A stretch of 64,000 bases of DNA from Ligula intestinalis (GCA_036362985.1 JAYGXS010000003.1:2656407-2720406), one strand, 5' to 3'; positions 11,311 through 22,011 are shown, numbered from the stretch's first letter. The notes: generated from the sequence alone by a model not told the origin. Made by a program: numbers and translations.

Positions 11311-12130
11311 TTTTTACGCCGCCCGCACGGCGAGATCGGTGTGTAGATGTCCTTGCGCTGAGTGACAGGGGAGGAAAGGAAATCGGAGTAGGATGTGGTC
11401 ATTGGTCAGGGGTAAAGTACTGGAAGTACTTATAACTGTCATTTGCACCGAGCATACGACTGTCAATAGGGGGTGGGGGTAATGTGCAATCGCCACCTGG
11501 CATCGGGGCTGGCTATGGAAGTGAACGTGCTTGCATAAGCGCCTTCTGACAGCACATTTCTGGAGTCACCGGCCGTATAGCCACTGCTTCGGTTGTTGCG
11601 GGCACCTGTTGACGTAGGCCCTCGGAAAAGTTATCTGGTGACCGGTGAACAACCTGAAAGGCTTCATTAGGATCGACTCGGTGATTTGTGTTAACAATGG
11701 GTGTGAGATTAGAGCTCAAAATAGATCTTGGTTCACCTTTACTTAACCAGGCCGGTATGTGCTCACGTACCTTTATTTTCCAGGCGCCTCGTTGTTCGGC
11801 ATATGCATCCTGCTCTACAGGAGAAAGTGAAATAGTTAATGCACATGGATGTGGCCTTCAACGGGAATCGGTCTTTACCTCCCACCTGTAGAAGGGGATC
11901 GTTTTTAAAGAACATGCGTAAGTTCTCCACATGGAAAGCGCTTGCGATCGCAGTCTTCAGCCGTCTTACTACCAGCTCACTTCTTGTCGTTTATCAAATC
12001 CAGTGCTCCGCAAAGTACGTCACACCCTCATTGTCCTCTTTGCTACACAACAGATAAGCATGTCGCAGAACTTATCCGTTACTGCAACCGAGAGGATACA
12101 GCGCTTGTTTCTCCCCTGATGAAGCCTTGG
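11310..12130 (-). pseudogene. PLE-B endonuclease remnant
   Basis: Minus-strand remnants align by eye with the PLE-B copies at 26,880-27,775 and 34,198-35,095: a region encoding TNHRVDPNEAFQVVHRSP then FSEGLRQQVPATTEAVAIR (11,719-11,513), and upstream the GIY-YIG start corresponding to IYSFTCSCGARYIGR. The distal G-rich tail near 11,320-11,520 is shared too. Stops and indels are frequent. Confidence 0.6.
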
Positions 12131-12810
12131 ACGTATCGATTACCTAATAATTCTCAATTGAAGCTTCAAAAAAACACAGCCTCAGTTTGGGTAACACCGG
12201 CTGACGAAAGTTAATAAGCCAAGAATGTCAATGCAAGTGCTTCTTTTCTTTGCAACAGCCACAAGTGTTTTCGCTTTTAACTTAACCCACACCGATTAAC
12301 CTAATAATTGCATAGTTATAGGCTTGTTTCCTATCGTTTTTTCCATGCAAGTGGCTCGATTTCCTTTAAGAAGTACCGATGCAATTTTTGGAATACTATA
12401 GCATCTTTCTGGGAAAAACCCCTGAACGTTTTTTTTGTTATCTCAAAAGGCGTGTCTTTTTAAAGGATCAGCCGCCGTGGATCGCCTGCTCATTCACCAC
12501 TTAAATTGGCCAAACCAGCTCCCTTCAAGTGTTTTAATGCTGTGAGAAAAGATCAACGACGGTTTGAGTCGCCCCAAATTATCCCGGTAAGCTTAGAGAA
12601 TTTGGTACTTTTGGCTAATATAGTCATTACAGGGTAAGTGATTGTGCTTCCAAAAACTAGAATATCCTATAAGGCCATTTGGCCGCTATTTAGAGTGAGA
12701 GTTTATTTCCTTAATCTAGTACCGACAGTCAACAACTCAAACTCGGAGAAGACTCCTGCATTCAAAAATGAAAATCTCGAAGAAAAAAAGCCTGTTGTAT
12801 TTTTATCCGC
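12130..12810. other. No gene recognised
   Basis: No coding or repeat signal that I can support. Confidence 0.4.
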
Positions 12811-12814
12811 TGGT

Positions 12815-13190
12815 AATTCAATCCTGCTGTCAGGGCCCGAGAATGAGACCCAAAACGGAGCTGGGCGTGTAAGATCTGTTAGCGATCGGTGAACATTCAT
12901 TGACGCGTGTTAATATCTCTCACTGTAAACCGGCAAGACAGTGAGCCCCTGGCTCAGTGGTAAGAATGCTAGAATTCGGATCGAGGTCGCGATTATGAGC
13001 CTCGGGTGATCCACCACTTGACTCTGGGCGGGTCTTCCTGACGATGCCTTATAAGCCAGAAACGACCATTCCGGTCTCACTTGGTTTTGCTGGCATTTCT
13101 ATCTGCCCAATACAAGAGGCTGAAGGAAAAGCGGGATGTGTGGCTTCCGGTAGCGATTGGTCAACGATAAGTGTCAATTCAATCCTTCGC
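12815..13190 (+). mobile_element. SINE family S1: a 3' fragment followed by a tRNA-headed copy
   Basis: 12,815-12,915 is the distal S1 end (gttagcgatcggtgaac). A second S1 copy then begins with a tRNA-like head at ~12,940: box A TGGCTCAGTGG and a degenerate box B in ggtcgcgattatgagcc. The family body follows (ttataagccagaaacgaccattcc) and the distal gtagcgattggtcaacgata block ends it near 13,185. Confidence 0.65.
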
Positions 13191-13798
13191 CTGTGAATAT
13201 ACAGCCAGCCATCTCACTCGTACGATGTTAACAAAAAATTTAAAATGTTTTTAGCTTTTGTCTGTTAACTTACATGAAATTTTAATAGTTATTATCTTAA
13301 AGCATAATCACAATATATTTTAGACACCACAGAACGTGGCCAAATCAAAAAAGCACACCCGATTAAAACCAATTTCGTCTTTAGTCATGTACATTTTTAT
13401 ATATAGATCTTGGATAACTTTTAAACATTTGTATATATTTTATAGAATTAATTAGTAATCATAGTGCTTCTCGTACTCATGTGATGGTAAATCACGTTTC
13501 TTTTTACTTGTATACTCAAAGCAAGGGTACCCTTCAGCTTACGAATAAACATTTTCCAATTTCTAAATAATTTTGCGAAAAAGGCTCGCACGCAAAAGGT
13601 GGCATTCTAGTGTGCGTGGTTGTAAAGTATTCTGGCACAATGCTAGCTGCCAAGTAGAAATACAATCTCGCATATGAAACTCTTTTTAAGCAAAAGTTTC
13701 TTCAGAATTTTAATTACTGGCACGATGAATCTCGGCAGTCTAGACAGGTTCCACTTTGTGTGAACTGCGTGGAGCTACGTGGAGCCGTATGGAATATA
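13190..13798. other. No gene recognised
   Basis: AT-rich, no recognisable feature. Confidence 0.4.
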
Positions 13799-14196
13799 CA
13801 GGGTGTCCCACAAAAATTTATATACACTTAAATAATTTTAAACTCGATTTTGCTATTATTTTATTATTTATAAAAATTTAAAATGCAAAATATTTACAAG
13901 TATCGTTTTATTGTTTTTTCACTGCAGGTTCACTCATTATGCAACGTTGCCATTGGAAAAGTTATATCCCAAGATTAGTCCATGCTCTTGATGACGATTA
14001 TCTAGACCAAAAAGTACAGTTTGGTGAGTGGTATTGAGAACAATGGCTAGATTAAAATGGACGTCATTTTGAGAAGAGGTGCTGAAAAAACAATCAAATG
14101 ATACTTGTAGATATTTTTACATTTTTTATAATGAAATTATAATAAACACCAAGTTAACAATTATATAAAATGGGTATACATTTTTGGGACACCTTG
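13799..14196. mobile_element. Internally deleted mariner/Tc1-like transposon
   Basis: The left end begins CAGGGTGTCCCACAAAAA and the right end, inverted, begins CAAGGTGTCCCAAAAA. Subterminal inverted repeats follow (caagtatcgtttta..ttgttttttcac against its complement at ~14,075-14,110). Between them, 13,945-14,035 encodes a peptide including [15 protein letters not shown] and VQFGEWY, a pattern familiar from the middle of mariner-type transposases. A short 3' remnant (VILRRGAEKTI) follows before a stop. So the element has both ends but has lost most of the transposase, including the DDE/D catalytic region. The left flank is TA, and the right flank is CA. Confidence 0.75.
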
Positions 14197-14199
14197 CAT

Positions 14200-15210
14200 T
14201 TAATTCCCATGTGTCCACATGGGCATTTGTAAACCAAAACATTCGATGCGAACTAACTATGCATTCGGTCGTGTTAAAACAATTTACAGTTAGATCCAAA
14301 AAACAGCGTTTATGAGGGTAAAAATTATACAAAAGACGTGATGTGTTATCAAACGAGTACAAGACACAATATTTTTGTTCATGTTTGTAGGTTGCAGCAG
14401 ATAGCAGAAGTTAATGAAGCCACTGAATTTCGCGAGCGCTCTTCAGCTGTGGCCTCTCCTTGCATAACATAAATAACTTATAAGAGATTGCAAAAAAATT
14501 AAATTAGCACAGAATCATCTATGCAAGTACCAAGGTAATAGAAAATGGCTCCATTCGCGAGAGGTTAAGCGTTGCATGTGGAGTTGGATCATTATGAGAC
14601 CACTGTAAGTGCAGCGTGTGGGAGATGGAGGGGAAAGCGACAAAAGGGGGGCATAAAGTCGTAGCAACTTGTACTCGCTAGAAATGTGATCTTTATTAAT
14701 CTCGCTGGCTTCCCTGATTTTGAGACTTCCATCCCTTCCAGTGTAAAGTTTTGTGTTAATGTAATCAAAAAGCCTAATTCACACTATCTTTCATTGCAGT
14801 ACACAGAAAGTTCGAAAACCAACTTCACTTCCTGGGCACCCATGTAGAATCGTTTTCTCAGGTAAAATATTCTTCAAACTATTTTTGACGATAAATTTAT
14901 AATTTTTGGACAGGGTAAAACGTTTACGGTGCCATCTGAAAGATTATTTGAACTGAAACTCCTCAACTTCAGTTAAATAACGGTGTAAATCTGCAATCCG
15001 TCCATTTTTATGGGTGACTTTCATAGCTGGACAAATTCTATTCCGGCTTCCGTGCGACTGGGAAGTTTTTGTCCTCATTAAGACGTCAAGTTCATATGCC
15101 ACAGCTATTCTTTTAGACAGGCGGTGATCCACTCGTATGCGAAAGCGCCACCCTACATGAAAAATGTAATCTTTAGTGTACTTGTGGCTTATTTGGTTCG
15201 CGCGGCCAGG
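14200..15210. other. No gene recognised
   Basis: No supported feature. Confidence 0.4.
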
Positions 15211-15214
15211 GTAA

Positions 15215-15345
15215 GATGTCAGCCAAGCATTCCGAATTATTTACGAAATGCCGCCGAGACACTCCAATTTTCTGCTTCAGCGGATACTTGCCATGACATA
15301 GGCAACTGCTGTACGTTAATTCAAGCCAACCTTGGTCAACAGAGC
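15215..15345 (+). pseudogene. Short PLE endonuclease-tail fragment
   Basis: The sequence around 15,255-15,345 (encoding ETLQFSASADTCHD) matches the PLE fragment at 23,228-23,330 (TLQVPAPADTCDG) at DNA level, including tgc..cagcggatacttgc. Too short and broken to be functional. Confidence 0.4.
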
Positions 15346-15879
15346 TCTCAAGTCTAAAATTACCCTGATAAAGACTGAGCTTTCGATGTTTTTTCCCCGC
15401 ATCCTACGATGGCGACGAAGCCAGAAACACAGTTTGCTGGCAAAATACTCTCCCCCTCTCAAAGCCTTTATCGGAATTGAACTGTAATAATTCACTACGT
15501 GTCTTCGCCCAACCCATTCACTACTTACTTCTGTTCTCTTGATGTTTTAACTATCACGTTCTACCCTAAAGGCTTAGAGGTGGATAAACGAATGCGCACG
15601 TTCACCAAACTTGACTTTTCCAATAATTTTTTTCCAATTTAATCCACCAAGCATTTTTAGCTTGCTCTCATACGAACGTGACTTTTATTTAGGATCGGAA
15701 GTAGGAAATGTCCACTGTATTACCTGTTTTGGTTTTTTTCACAAAAACGCTTTGTAGACGGTTTATTTCGTAATCCATATTTTGTTTACATTCCGAGGAA
15801 AGTAACGCGCAAACCTTTTTAGGCTCTTTCTACAACTTTATATGAATATTTGAGTTGAAATCCATCAGTTTATGCGGAG

Positions 15880-15936
15880 CTCGTGCGTAATATTCATAAA
15901 CTGCCAGCAGATAGTCAGTAGTAGTAGTAGTAGTAT

Positions 15937-15972
<36 letters not shown>

Positions 15973-16125
15973 NNNNNNNNNNTAGTAGTAGTAGTAGTAG
16001 TAGTAGAAGTAGTAGTAGTAGTAGTAGTAATAGTAGTAGTCGTAGCATTATTATTATTATATGGAGTAGTAGTAGCTCGTGCATACTATTCATAAACTGC
16101 CAGCAGATAGTCAGTAGTAGTTGTA
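15880..16125. repeat. (TAG)n microsatellite with a 10-N gap and duplicated flanks
   Basis: TAG repeats run from ~15,917 to ~16,070 with Ns at 15,973-15,982. A ~45-bp flank (gctcgtgc..a, ttcataaactgccagcagat) occurs both before (15,879-15,918) and after (16,076-16,113) the array, in the same orientation. Array length and copy number across the gap are unknown. Confidence 0.9.
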
Positions 16126-16199
16126 GTAGACAATTTACCATATCCACTCCACAAGAACTAGCTAAATATCTGGACACTTGCGATGCGTCGATCTTGCGC

Positions 16200-16600
16200 C
16201 GTTGCATGACGCACCGTCTAGAAGGATCGGCTCATGAGAAAGTCGAAGGACTGGGCATTTATCCAGACGGATACTAGAGAACCATCCTGTCCATCATTTG
16301 GCGTGGTTACTTTGACAACACCTTGGTCATAATCAAGAAGAACATGCTGCAAAACTTCCATAGCTTGCTCAATAGAATCCTTCCTGCCATACACTTCTCG
16401 AGGGAAGAAGAACCAGAGCAGCATCCGCCTTTCCTTGATGTTCTTGTCAAGAGGACGCCCAACGGTGAAATTTTGAAGACGGTTTACAGGAAGATAACAA
16501 ACACAAGGCAACTTCTCCTTTTACACAGCAACCATCTCTCTTTCATTCTGATAGCGTTCGTGGACTTTGAACCCCGCCAGGCTTCATGCTGAAGATAATG
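16200..16600 (+). pseudogene. PLE-C reverse transcriptase C-terminal fragment
   Basis: Encodes a degraded active-site region (YFDNT in place of the usual YVDDT, near 16,308-16,322), then LVIIKKNMLQNFHSLL, FSREEEPEQHPPFLDVLV and VYRKITNTRQLL. This order matches the RT C-terminus of the other PLEs here (VDDTF, FLDVL, YRKTTNT). The second aspartate of the catalytic pair is replaced by asparagine. No N-terminal RT is present. Confidence 0.65.
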
Positions 16601-16834
16601 CGGCTGAAGCAGCAGCCCGCAGTCTGCTAACCCTTCAGCCGATAGCGCGTAACTTTTGCCGACAACCATTGAAGGAAGACTGAGAACACTGTGTTCTTGT
16701 GCCAACCCTCTCCGTCTGGAACTAATGTTTTTAAACGATATGAAACAGTTCTCCTGCTCATGAGTCAACTCAGCTTACAACTGTACATTTATTCTGTTTG
16801 TATCATACCTTTAAAGGCAGGTTTTTTTCACTTG

Positions 16835-16930
16835 AAACAAACTCCCTATCTCGCCCAGTATTGACAAAAAAACCTGAAACAAAACCAATGCTGGCCGCAA
16901 CAGAGGGAGTTTGTTTTAGGTTTTTTCTGG
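16835..16930. repeat. Short inverted repeat
   Basis: gaaacaaactccct (~16,836) is complemented by agggagtttgttt (~16,905), with further pairing of an aaaaaaacct block against aggttttttc. It could form a hairpin of ~14 bp around a ~60-nt loop. Function unknown. Confidence 0.5.
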
Positions 16931-17194
16931 TCTTCGAGGTGTTGGAAGGCGCTTAAGAGGTGCATTACCAACTCTTTACAATTGCGTGTAAACTGGCATA
17001 ATAAACATATTATTATCTGTTCACAAACGAAGCTGTGTAAAAACGCTCTTATAACGGATTCAGACTAACTGCAGTAGGCCGGAGGAAAAAGTGCTTGACG
17101 CCTGATATCTCTGCGACCAGGAAATGCGGAATGGTTATCCAAAAACATTTAAAAACTGATGCCTACGCGTTCGGCCCCGTTGAACCTAAACAGA

Positions 17195-17560
17195 ATAACC
17201 GCCGAGGATGTTGCATGCTCTGCCATATATCAAGGACGTCTCAAAAGCCTCGACCTCTACAAAGCCACGCGGCATTGTCAACTTCTTCCTCATATCGACC
17301 TTTAAACTAACTGCTGACGACCGTGGCAGGTTCCTCTGTTTTCATCACCTTATCGGCAGACGCGGCAAACATAAAGGGCATAACATGGTCGCATCAGCGG
17401 TTCTTCGGGATGTTCTCATGACTCCGCGGTTTTCTCCTCGTGTAAGCCTTCGGATAAGGATATTAATCACGATGTGGCCCCCTGGTTTGCCGCCAACATT
17501 CACAGCAGCATGCCGGTCCTATCTTTCACACACTGTCTCAAACGAGCGATAGTTTTGCTC
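17195..17560 (+). pseudogene. Probable PLE-C linker fragment
   Basis: 17,208-17,290 encodes HALPYIKDVSKAS, matching the RT-endonuclease linker of PLE-D (LPYIKNLTEATE, near 41,420). The rest is too decayed to align by eye. Confidence 0.4.
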
Positions 17561-18024
17561 CTAAAAAATCACAAATGACAGTCCATGCTTGAATTTTGAG
17601 TCATCGCTTCGGTTTTTCACTCTCTGCTCTTTTTGCTCAGTTACACCTGTTGGCTCGTGTTAACTGATATGACCACAATTGATCGTATTACATGGAACAA
17701 GTGAGAAGTCGCCTACAATTATGTAAACGACATTTATCTAAATGTTCGGCTGTACCGATGCATTTCTTAACTACTGCATTTAAATAGTAAGCTCGAAGGA
17801 GATTGCCAATATTTACCTTAATTAACTTGATTTGCCTAGACTTGAGTACATCTAGACTAGATCCAAAGCCACCATGCGCAGCAGTGTACTTTAAAATGAA
17901 AAACGGCTTACCCTCAATGAAAAATCTGGGGTTGTGTGTCACATCCTATGCTTAAGCTGTCCTTGTAACTATACAGGCTAAACTAAATGCATGCTCGGAT
18001 CGCGTTTACATTAATACAAGTTGA

Positions 18025-18460
18025 TAGTACGACGAGGCGACGAAGTATCACAAGCTGCAGCTCACATCTATGAAACAGGTCACCAGTTCAACTTCGTGGC
18101 CGTCAAGATAGTCACCCACGCCGAAAACAAGACGAGCAGAGAATTGAGTGAAGCTGATAATTGGACGGGAATTCAATCAACTTGTGTGTCAAATTAGTGC
18201 CGATATACAGAACCCTGCGCAATTACGAATAGTCACGACCAGAAGTCCGTTACAGGTAATTGGGCCCACATCCTCTATAATTACCCCAGTTTTGTTGCTG
18301 ACGCCCTGATGAACGTTGACATCACCAAAAATTCATTAACGTAAACACTTTTAATGCTCTCCACTGCCTCTGCGCCCTCTTCATCGTGGTTTCTTACGCC
18401 TCACGATCTGACCACCCTTAACAGTTGATTGGTAAACACACACTATAGTGGTTGCCATAG
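18025..18460 (+). pseudogene. PLE-C endonuclease C-terminus and 3' tail
   Basis: Encodes HIYETGHQFNFVAVKIV, then ENKTSRELSEADNWTG, which follows the PLE pattern H..ETGH.F.F..V......NK..R...EA (compare the endonuclease tail at 41,690-41,830). The 3' tail at 18,395-18,460 resembles 44,960-45,000 (tctgac..agttgattgg), but the hammerhead that follows there is absent here. Confidence 0.6.
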
Positions 18461-18499
18461 ACCATGTAATTTTCCTAAATTTGTATAAGTTTGATGATT

Positions 18500-18950
18500 A
18501 CTCCAATACCAGTGTGAATGTATTTAAGAAAACATAAAAATAATAATGAACAGCATAAGGCATATTAAGTACTTAAAAGAACAGTAGGAATCACTAAGCT
18601 TTCGTAAAGGAAATTAAAATTTTCTCGATAATCCCGTGGTTCCAGAGGCGTAAACTTTAAACTTTGTTCTTACCGTTTAAGTATAAATTGAATGTCATCG
18701 AAAAAAGTGTGTCATCATTTTCCTCATTTTCTTTATGTTCATTGATGAATTCATAAATTGTGCATCTAATCGACGTTTGCACCTAAACCTATAAAATTAG
18801 GAATGCATAAAGAGTATTTACCGACAGAAAGTGGCTTTGGATGTTGGTTCTTAGAATGATGACCACGTTGCTCATTTGTAGAAATGCCTCGAAACAGCAA
18901 ACCATATTGTCGAGAGTGAATCATGTCAGCAAAGGCACTCTGAAACATCT
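18500..18950. other. No gene recognised
   Basis: AT-rich, nothing identified. Confidence 0.4.
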
Positions 18951-19004
18951 ATTTCTAAGATTCCGAAGAAAAAGATGCGATCACTGGAACAAGGACTTTA
19001 TTCT

Positions 19005-19044
19005 CCTGACGTTTCGGATTCCGTCGGGAATCCTTAGTCATAGG
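19005..19044 (-). ncRNA. Hammerhead-like motif in PLE-A end (minus copy)
   Basis: Identical by eye to the plus copy at 21,291-21,330, in the inverted arm. It lies downstream of the endonuclease stop on the coding strand, where PLE ribozymes are expected. Confidence 0.6.
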
Positions 19045-19108
19045 TAATCGTAAACAGGTCTGAGACATGCGCAGATAAGCGGTGATACCTGCACAGATTG
19101 CACGGTAT

Positions 19109-19864
19109 TTATAGTTCACAGCGGTCACCCACATGCGAACTATAATTATCCGTTCCTGTAGCCACCACTGGAGGGCTTAATTGGTCTGGTGATTGCTCCT
19201 TTATTGCAACAGCGTTCTTGTCCACGTCTGATGCAGGTTTGATAATTGCTCGACAATTACGCCCACTGTCGTCAGAGTTGTGCCCAGTCCTTCCCACGTG
19301 ACTGATTTTCTTGCCCAGGAAATTTCTCAGTACACCGTATGGGAACGCCAAATCGTTGCGCTTGTTGATGGACTGGGGGCCTGAGAACGATGACTCGAGC
19401 GGCTCGCGGCTTACGCGGTTGTCCCCTCTTGCGAGGATTTCGGCCTCGTCTAACTTGAAAATATGGCCGGGTCCCGTTGAGTGAGCTGCATTCTGGGAGT
19501 TGACGTCTTTCTTCCTCACCGCCGCTGCATGTTCGGCCATTCGCGTCTGGAGTAATCTTCCGGTTTCTCCGACGTAGTTGCTTTGTCCACAACTACACCC
19601 GATCCGGTAAACGAATCCAACCGTTTCCTGCCGTGAGATTGGGTCTTTAGGCTTCATGACCCGGCGTCTGATGGTTGCTTTCGGCCTGTGTGCAACTCTA
19701 CTCCAAGTGGGGTGAGTAGACGGCTGACCGCTTACGATACATTTTTCACGTACGGAAGAGCTCGCCAAACGTTTGGACCAGCTGGACGTGGCTTCTTCTC
19801 TCGTTTGCATATGCACTGGTTGACAAAATTGGGCGGGTATCCATTCACACTCAGTACCCGTCAA
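19109..19864 (-). CDS. PLE-A GIY-YIG endonuclease (open frame, 251 codons)
   Basis: Begins just after the RT segment (overlapping it by 4 bp in another frame, so it is not an independent gene). Residues ~60-180 hold the domain: PKDPISRQE, then VYRIGCSCG, NYVGETGRLLQTRMAEH and a downstream F..DEAEIL. The GIY-YIG tyrosines are VY and YVG, and the catalytic arginine is likely in the RLLQTR stretch. A CXC precedes the second Tyr, as in PLE nucleases with a zinc-binding insert. The domain nicks target DNA. The C-terminal ~130 residues are duplicated in the inverted copy on the plus strand. Confidence 0.8.
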   Translation of the reverse strand: MTGTECEWIPAQFCQPVHMQTREEATSSWSKRLASSSVREKCIVSGQPSTHPTWSRVAHRPKATIRRRVMKPKDPISRQETVGFVYRIGCSCGQSNYVGETGRLLQTRMAEHAAAVRKKDVNSQNAAHSTGPGHIFKLDEAEILARGDNRVSREPLESSFSGPQSINKRNDLAFPYGVLRNFLGKKISHVGRTGHNSDDSGRNCRAIIKPASDVDKNAVAIKEQSPDQLSPPVVATGTDNYSSHVGDRCEL

Positions 19865-20835
19865 ACATACTGTAATTTAGCAATTTTGTCTTCCACTTCG
19901 CTGCAATGCGTCTGGATGCGCCGGAATAGCGCTCTTACGCAGCTGCGTTTGTGACCGATTGGATTGTTGCTGTTGTAGTTCAGGACTTGCATAGTGTTGG
20001 TTGCTTTCCTGAACACTTTAGTTTTAAGGCCACCATCGTCTTTGCGGCAAACGAGGACATCCAGGAAGGCCAGTTGGTTGTTTTTTTCTTCCTCCATCGT
20101 AAATTGAATGTCCGGAAAGACGGCGTTTAGACGTTCTTTGAATATCAGCACCTGATCCCGCTCAATAACGTTGAAGGTGTCGTCCACATACGGAGGGCAG
20201 ACTTTCTGTCTGTGGTGTCGGAAAGCCAGCAACTCCAGCCGTTGCTGGATCACCTCTGCTATGAGTCTCGAAATAGGCGAACCCATAAGCGTGCCCTTCA
20301 CCTGCTCGTAGATAGTTCCGTTGAAGGTAAAGTACGTCTTCAGACAGAACTTCAGGAGCTGGAGGATTTGAGCATGCCCAAGGCGATTTTCCATTTTATC
20401 GTATTTTTTTCGAAAGAGTAGTTAGATACTCTTGACAGCCAGGTCCTGTGGAATAGAAGTAAAAGGAGACCTGACATCAAAGGAAACCATGATATCATTT
20501 GGCTACAGACTTACCCCTTTAAGTTTCTGCAAGAATTGTGTTGACAACCTGACTGTTGTGTCTGAATCAGTGGTCAAGAATTTGAGCCATCGGAACAGCC
20601 ACTTTGCCAGTCCGTAGTTTGGAGTTCCTTTGAGAGATACGATTGGCCGGAGGGGTGCGCCCCCTTTGTGCACCTTGGGGAGACCATAGAAGCGAGCCAG
20701 GGCCGTTTCTTGCGCTCTCGCCGTGCGTCGATCAATTGGTGATATTACACCTGAGTTCTTCATTGCCAACAGCGTTGTGTTGATCTCGCGTGTCAGCGTT
20801 TTCATGGGGTTGGATTTGCACGTACATGACGTCAA
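19861..20835 (-). pseudogene. PLE-A reverse transcriptase (5'-truncated, disrupted)
   Basis: The first segment (20,835-20,503) has ARFYGLPKVHK..APLRPIVS and a GTPNYGLAKWL block, the RT finger/palm start of PLEs. After ~110 bp with a broken frame, the second segment (20,394-19,861) has TYFTF, EQVKGTLMGSPIS, the catalytic YVDDTF, FPDIQFT and FLDVLV. The catalytic aspartates are intact. The true N-terminus is missing because the inverted copy replaces it at 20,828. The enzyme normally copies its own RNA at a nicked or exposed 3' DNA end. Disruption makes this copy non-autonomous. Confidence 0.85.
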
Positions 20836-21226
20836 CTCCCAGGTTGCAGCTCACTCAACGGGACCCGGCCATATTTTCAAGTTAGACGAGGCCGAAACCC
20901 TCGCAAGAGGGGACAACCGCGTGAGCCGCGAGCCGCTCGAGTCATCGTTCTCAGGCCCCCAGTCCATCAACAAGCGCAACGATTTGGCGTTCCCATACGG
21001 TGTACTGAGAAATTTCCTGGGCAAGAAAATCAGTCACGTGGGAAGGACTGGGCACAACTCTGACGACAGTGGGCGTAATTGTCGAGCAATTATCAAACCT
21101 GCATCAGACGTGGACAAGAACGCTGTTGCAATAAAGGAGCAATCACCAGACCAATTAAGCCCTCCAGTGGTGGCTACAGGAACGGATAATTATAGTTCGC
21201 ATGTGGGTGACCGCTGTGAACTATAA
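20829..21226 (+). pseudogene. Inverted copy of the PLE-A endonuclease C-terminus
   Basis: The plus-strand frame repeats the C-terminus of the minus-strand endonuclease almost residue for residue (e.g. GPGHIFKLDEAE, GDNRVSREPLESS, SHVGDRCEL) and ends at the same stop. It begins abruptly at the GACGTC that marks the duplication edge, without the GIY-YIG motif, so it cannot be an active nuclease. Confidence 0.9.
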
Positions 21227-21290
21227 ATACCGTGCAATCTGTGCAGGTATCACCGCTTATCTGCGCATGTCTCAGACCTGTTTACGATTA

Positions 21291-21330
21291 CCTATGACTA
21301 AGGATTCCCGACGGAATCCGAAACGTCAGG
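21291..21330 (+). ncRNA. Hammerhead-like motif in PLE-A end (plus copy)
   Basis: Stem I CCU (21,291-93) pairs AGG (21,328-30), with further AUU/AAU pairing beyond a small internal loop. The core AUGACUA (21,294-300) is CUGANGA with C3 to A and G8 to U. Stem II is a perfect 7-bp GGAUUCC/GGAAUCC with loop CGAC. GAAA is exact (21,320-23), followed by CGUC. Stem III is the loopless palindrome ACGU, which would need a partner copy. Confidence 0.6.
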
Positions 21331-21424
21331 AGAATAAAGTCCTTGTTCCAGTGATCGCATCTTCTTCTTCGGAACTGCTGCCTGGAACTCGCACATTCTC
21401 CTCTATTGGCAATTCCTAAGATTA

Positions 21425-22010
21425 TTAGAAGACTTTTTCATAAATGTTTGCCTCTTAGAAATTGCTTTGATTAGATCTTCGGCTGATTACCTTCTGCGTT
21501 TATTAAAATTTTCCAACGCAATATCATAATGAAATTTGAGAATTTTGATAATTTTTTGTGTTTCGTGAAGGTAAGCGATTCAATTTGACTGGAGATAAAC
21601 GAATTTTTTTTCTTTTTTTAATGGATTAACTTCCGCATGGGTAGATTTATTACACTTTTAGATATACACTGGCGAATTAAAAAAACTGGCCATATACAAT
21701 GCCATTTTACGATATACTTATTATTCTTTCGTCTCTTTCGTTTCTAAATAAAGTAAAAGAGGAACGTTAAGTATGCAAAAACTATTTCTTCCACGACTTC
21801 AATACAATAAGCACTTATACGTCTTCAATACCCGAGAACATGTCAGACATTTGTTTTTTATGAAAGGACATGTGAGGTTCATTGCTGCATTCAAACAAAC
21901 ACTCTGTTTTTATTTCATTTCGTGCAAAAAAAATTAAAACAATAGCTTAACATAATTTCTTAAAAACAACTGTTCAATTTTTCTGCAAACAAATTTGGTT
22001 CCGCAAATAT
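21425..22010. other. No gene recognised
   Basis: AT-rich, no feature supported. Confidence 0.4.
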
Positions 22011-22011
22011 T

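Larger units (their letters stand above)
18955..21423 (-). mobile_element. Penelope-like element PLE-A with inverted terminal copies
   Basis: The minus-strand body carries RT then GIY-YIG endonuclease. Its last ~547 bp (18,961-19,507) is repeated as an inverted copy at 20,828-21,374, with only a handful of mismatches seen, so the duplication is recent. The right copy extends about 40 bp further (to 21,415) than the left. The 8-mer CTAAGATT flanks the whole unit (18,955-18,962 and 21,416-21,423) and is a candidate target duplication. Partial inverted copies at the ends are a known property of Penelope elements. Confidence 0.85.

Noticed and set aside
10936..11346. 136-codon plus-strand frame with apparent membrane segments
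   Set aside because: It runs opposite the PLE RT C-terminus and endonuclease remnant, whose motifs are clear on the minus strand.
15830..16207. Long minus-strand frame rich in Leu/Thr repeats
   Set aside because: It is the translation of the (TAG)n microsatellite and its gap, not a protein.
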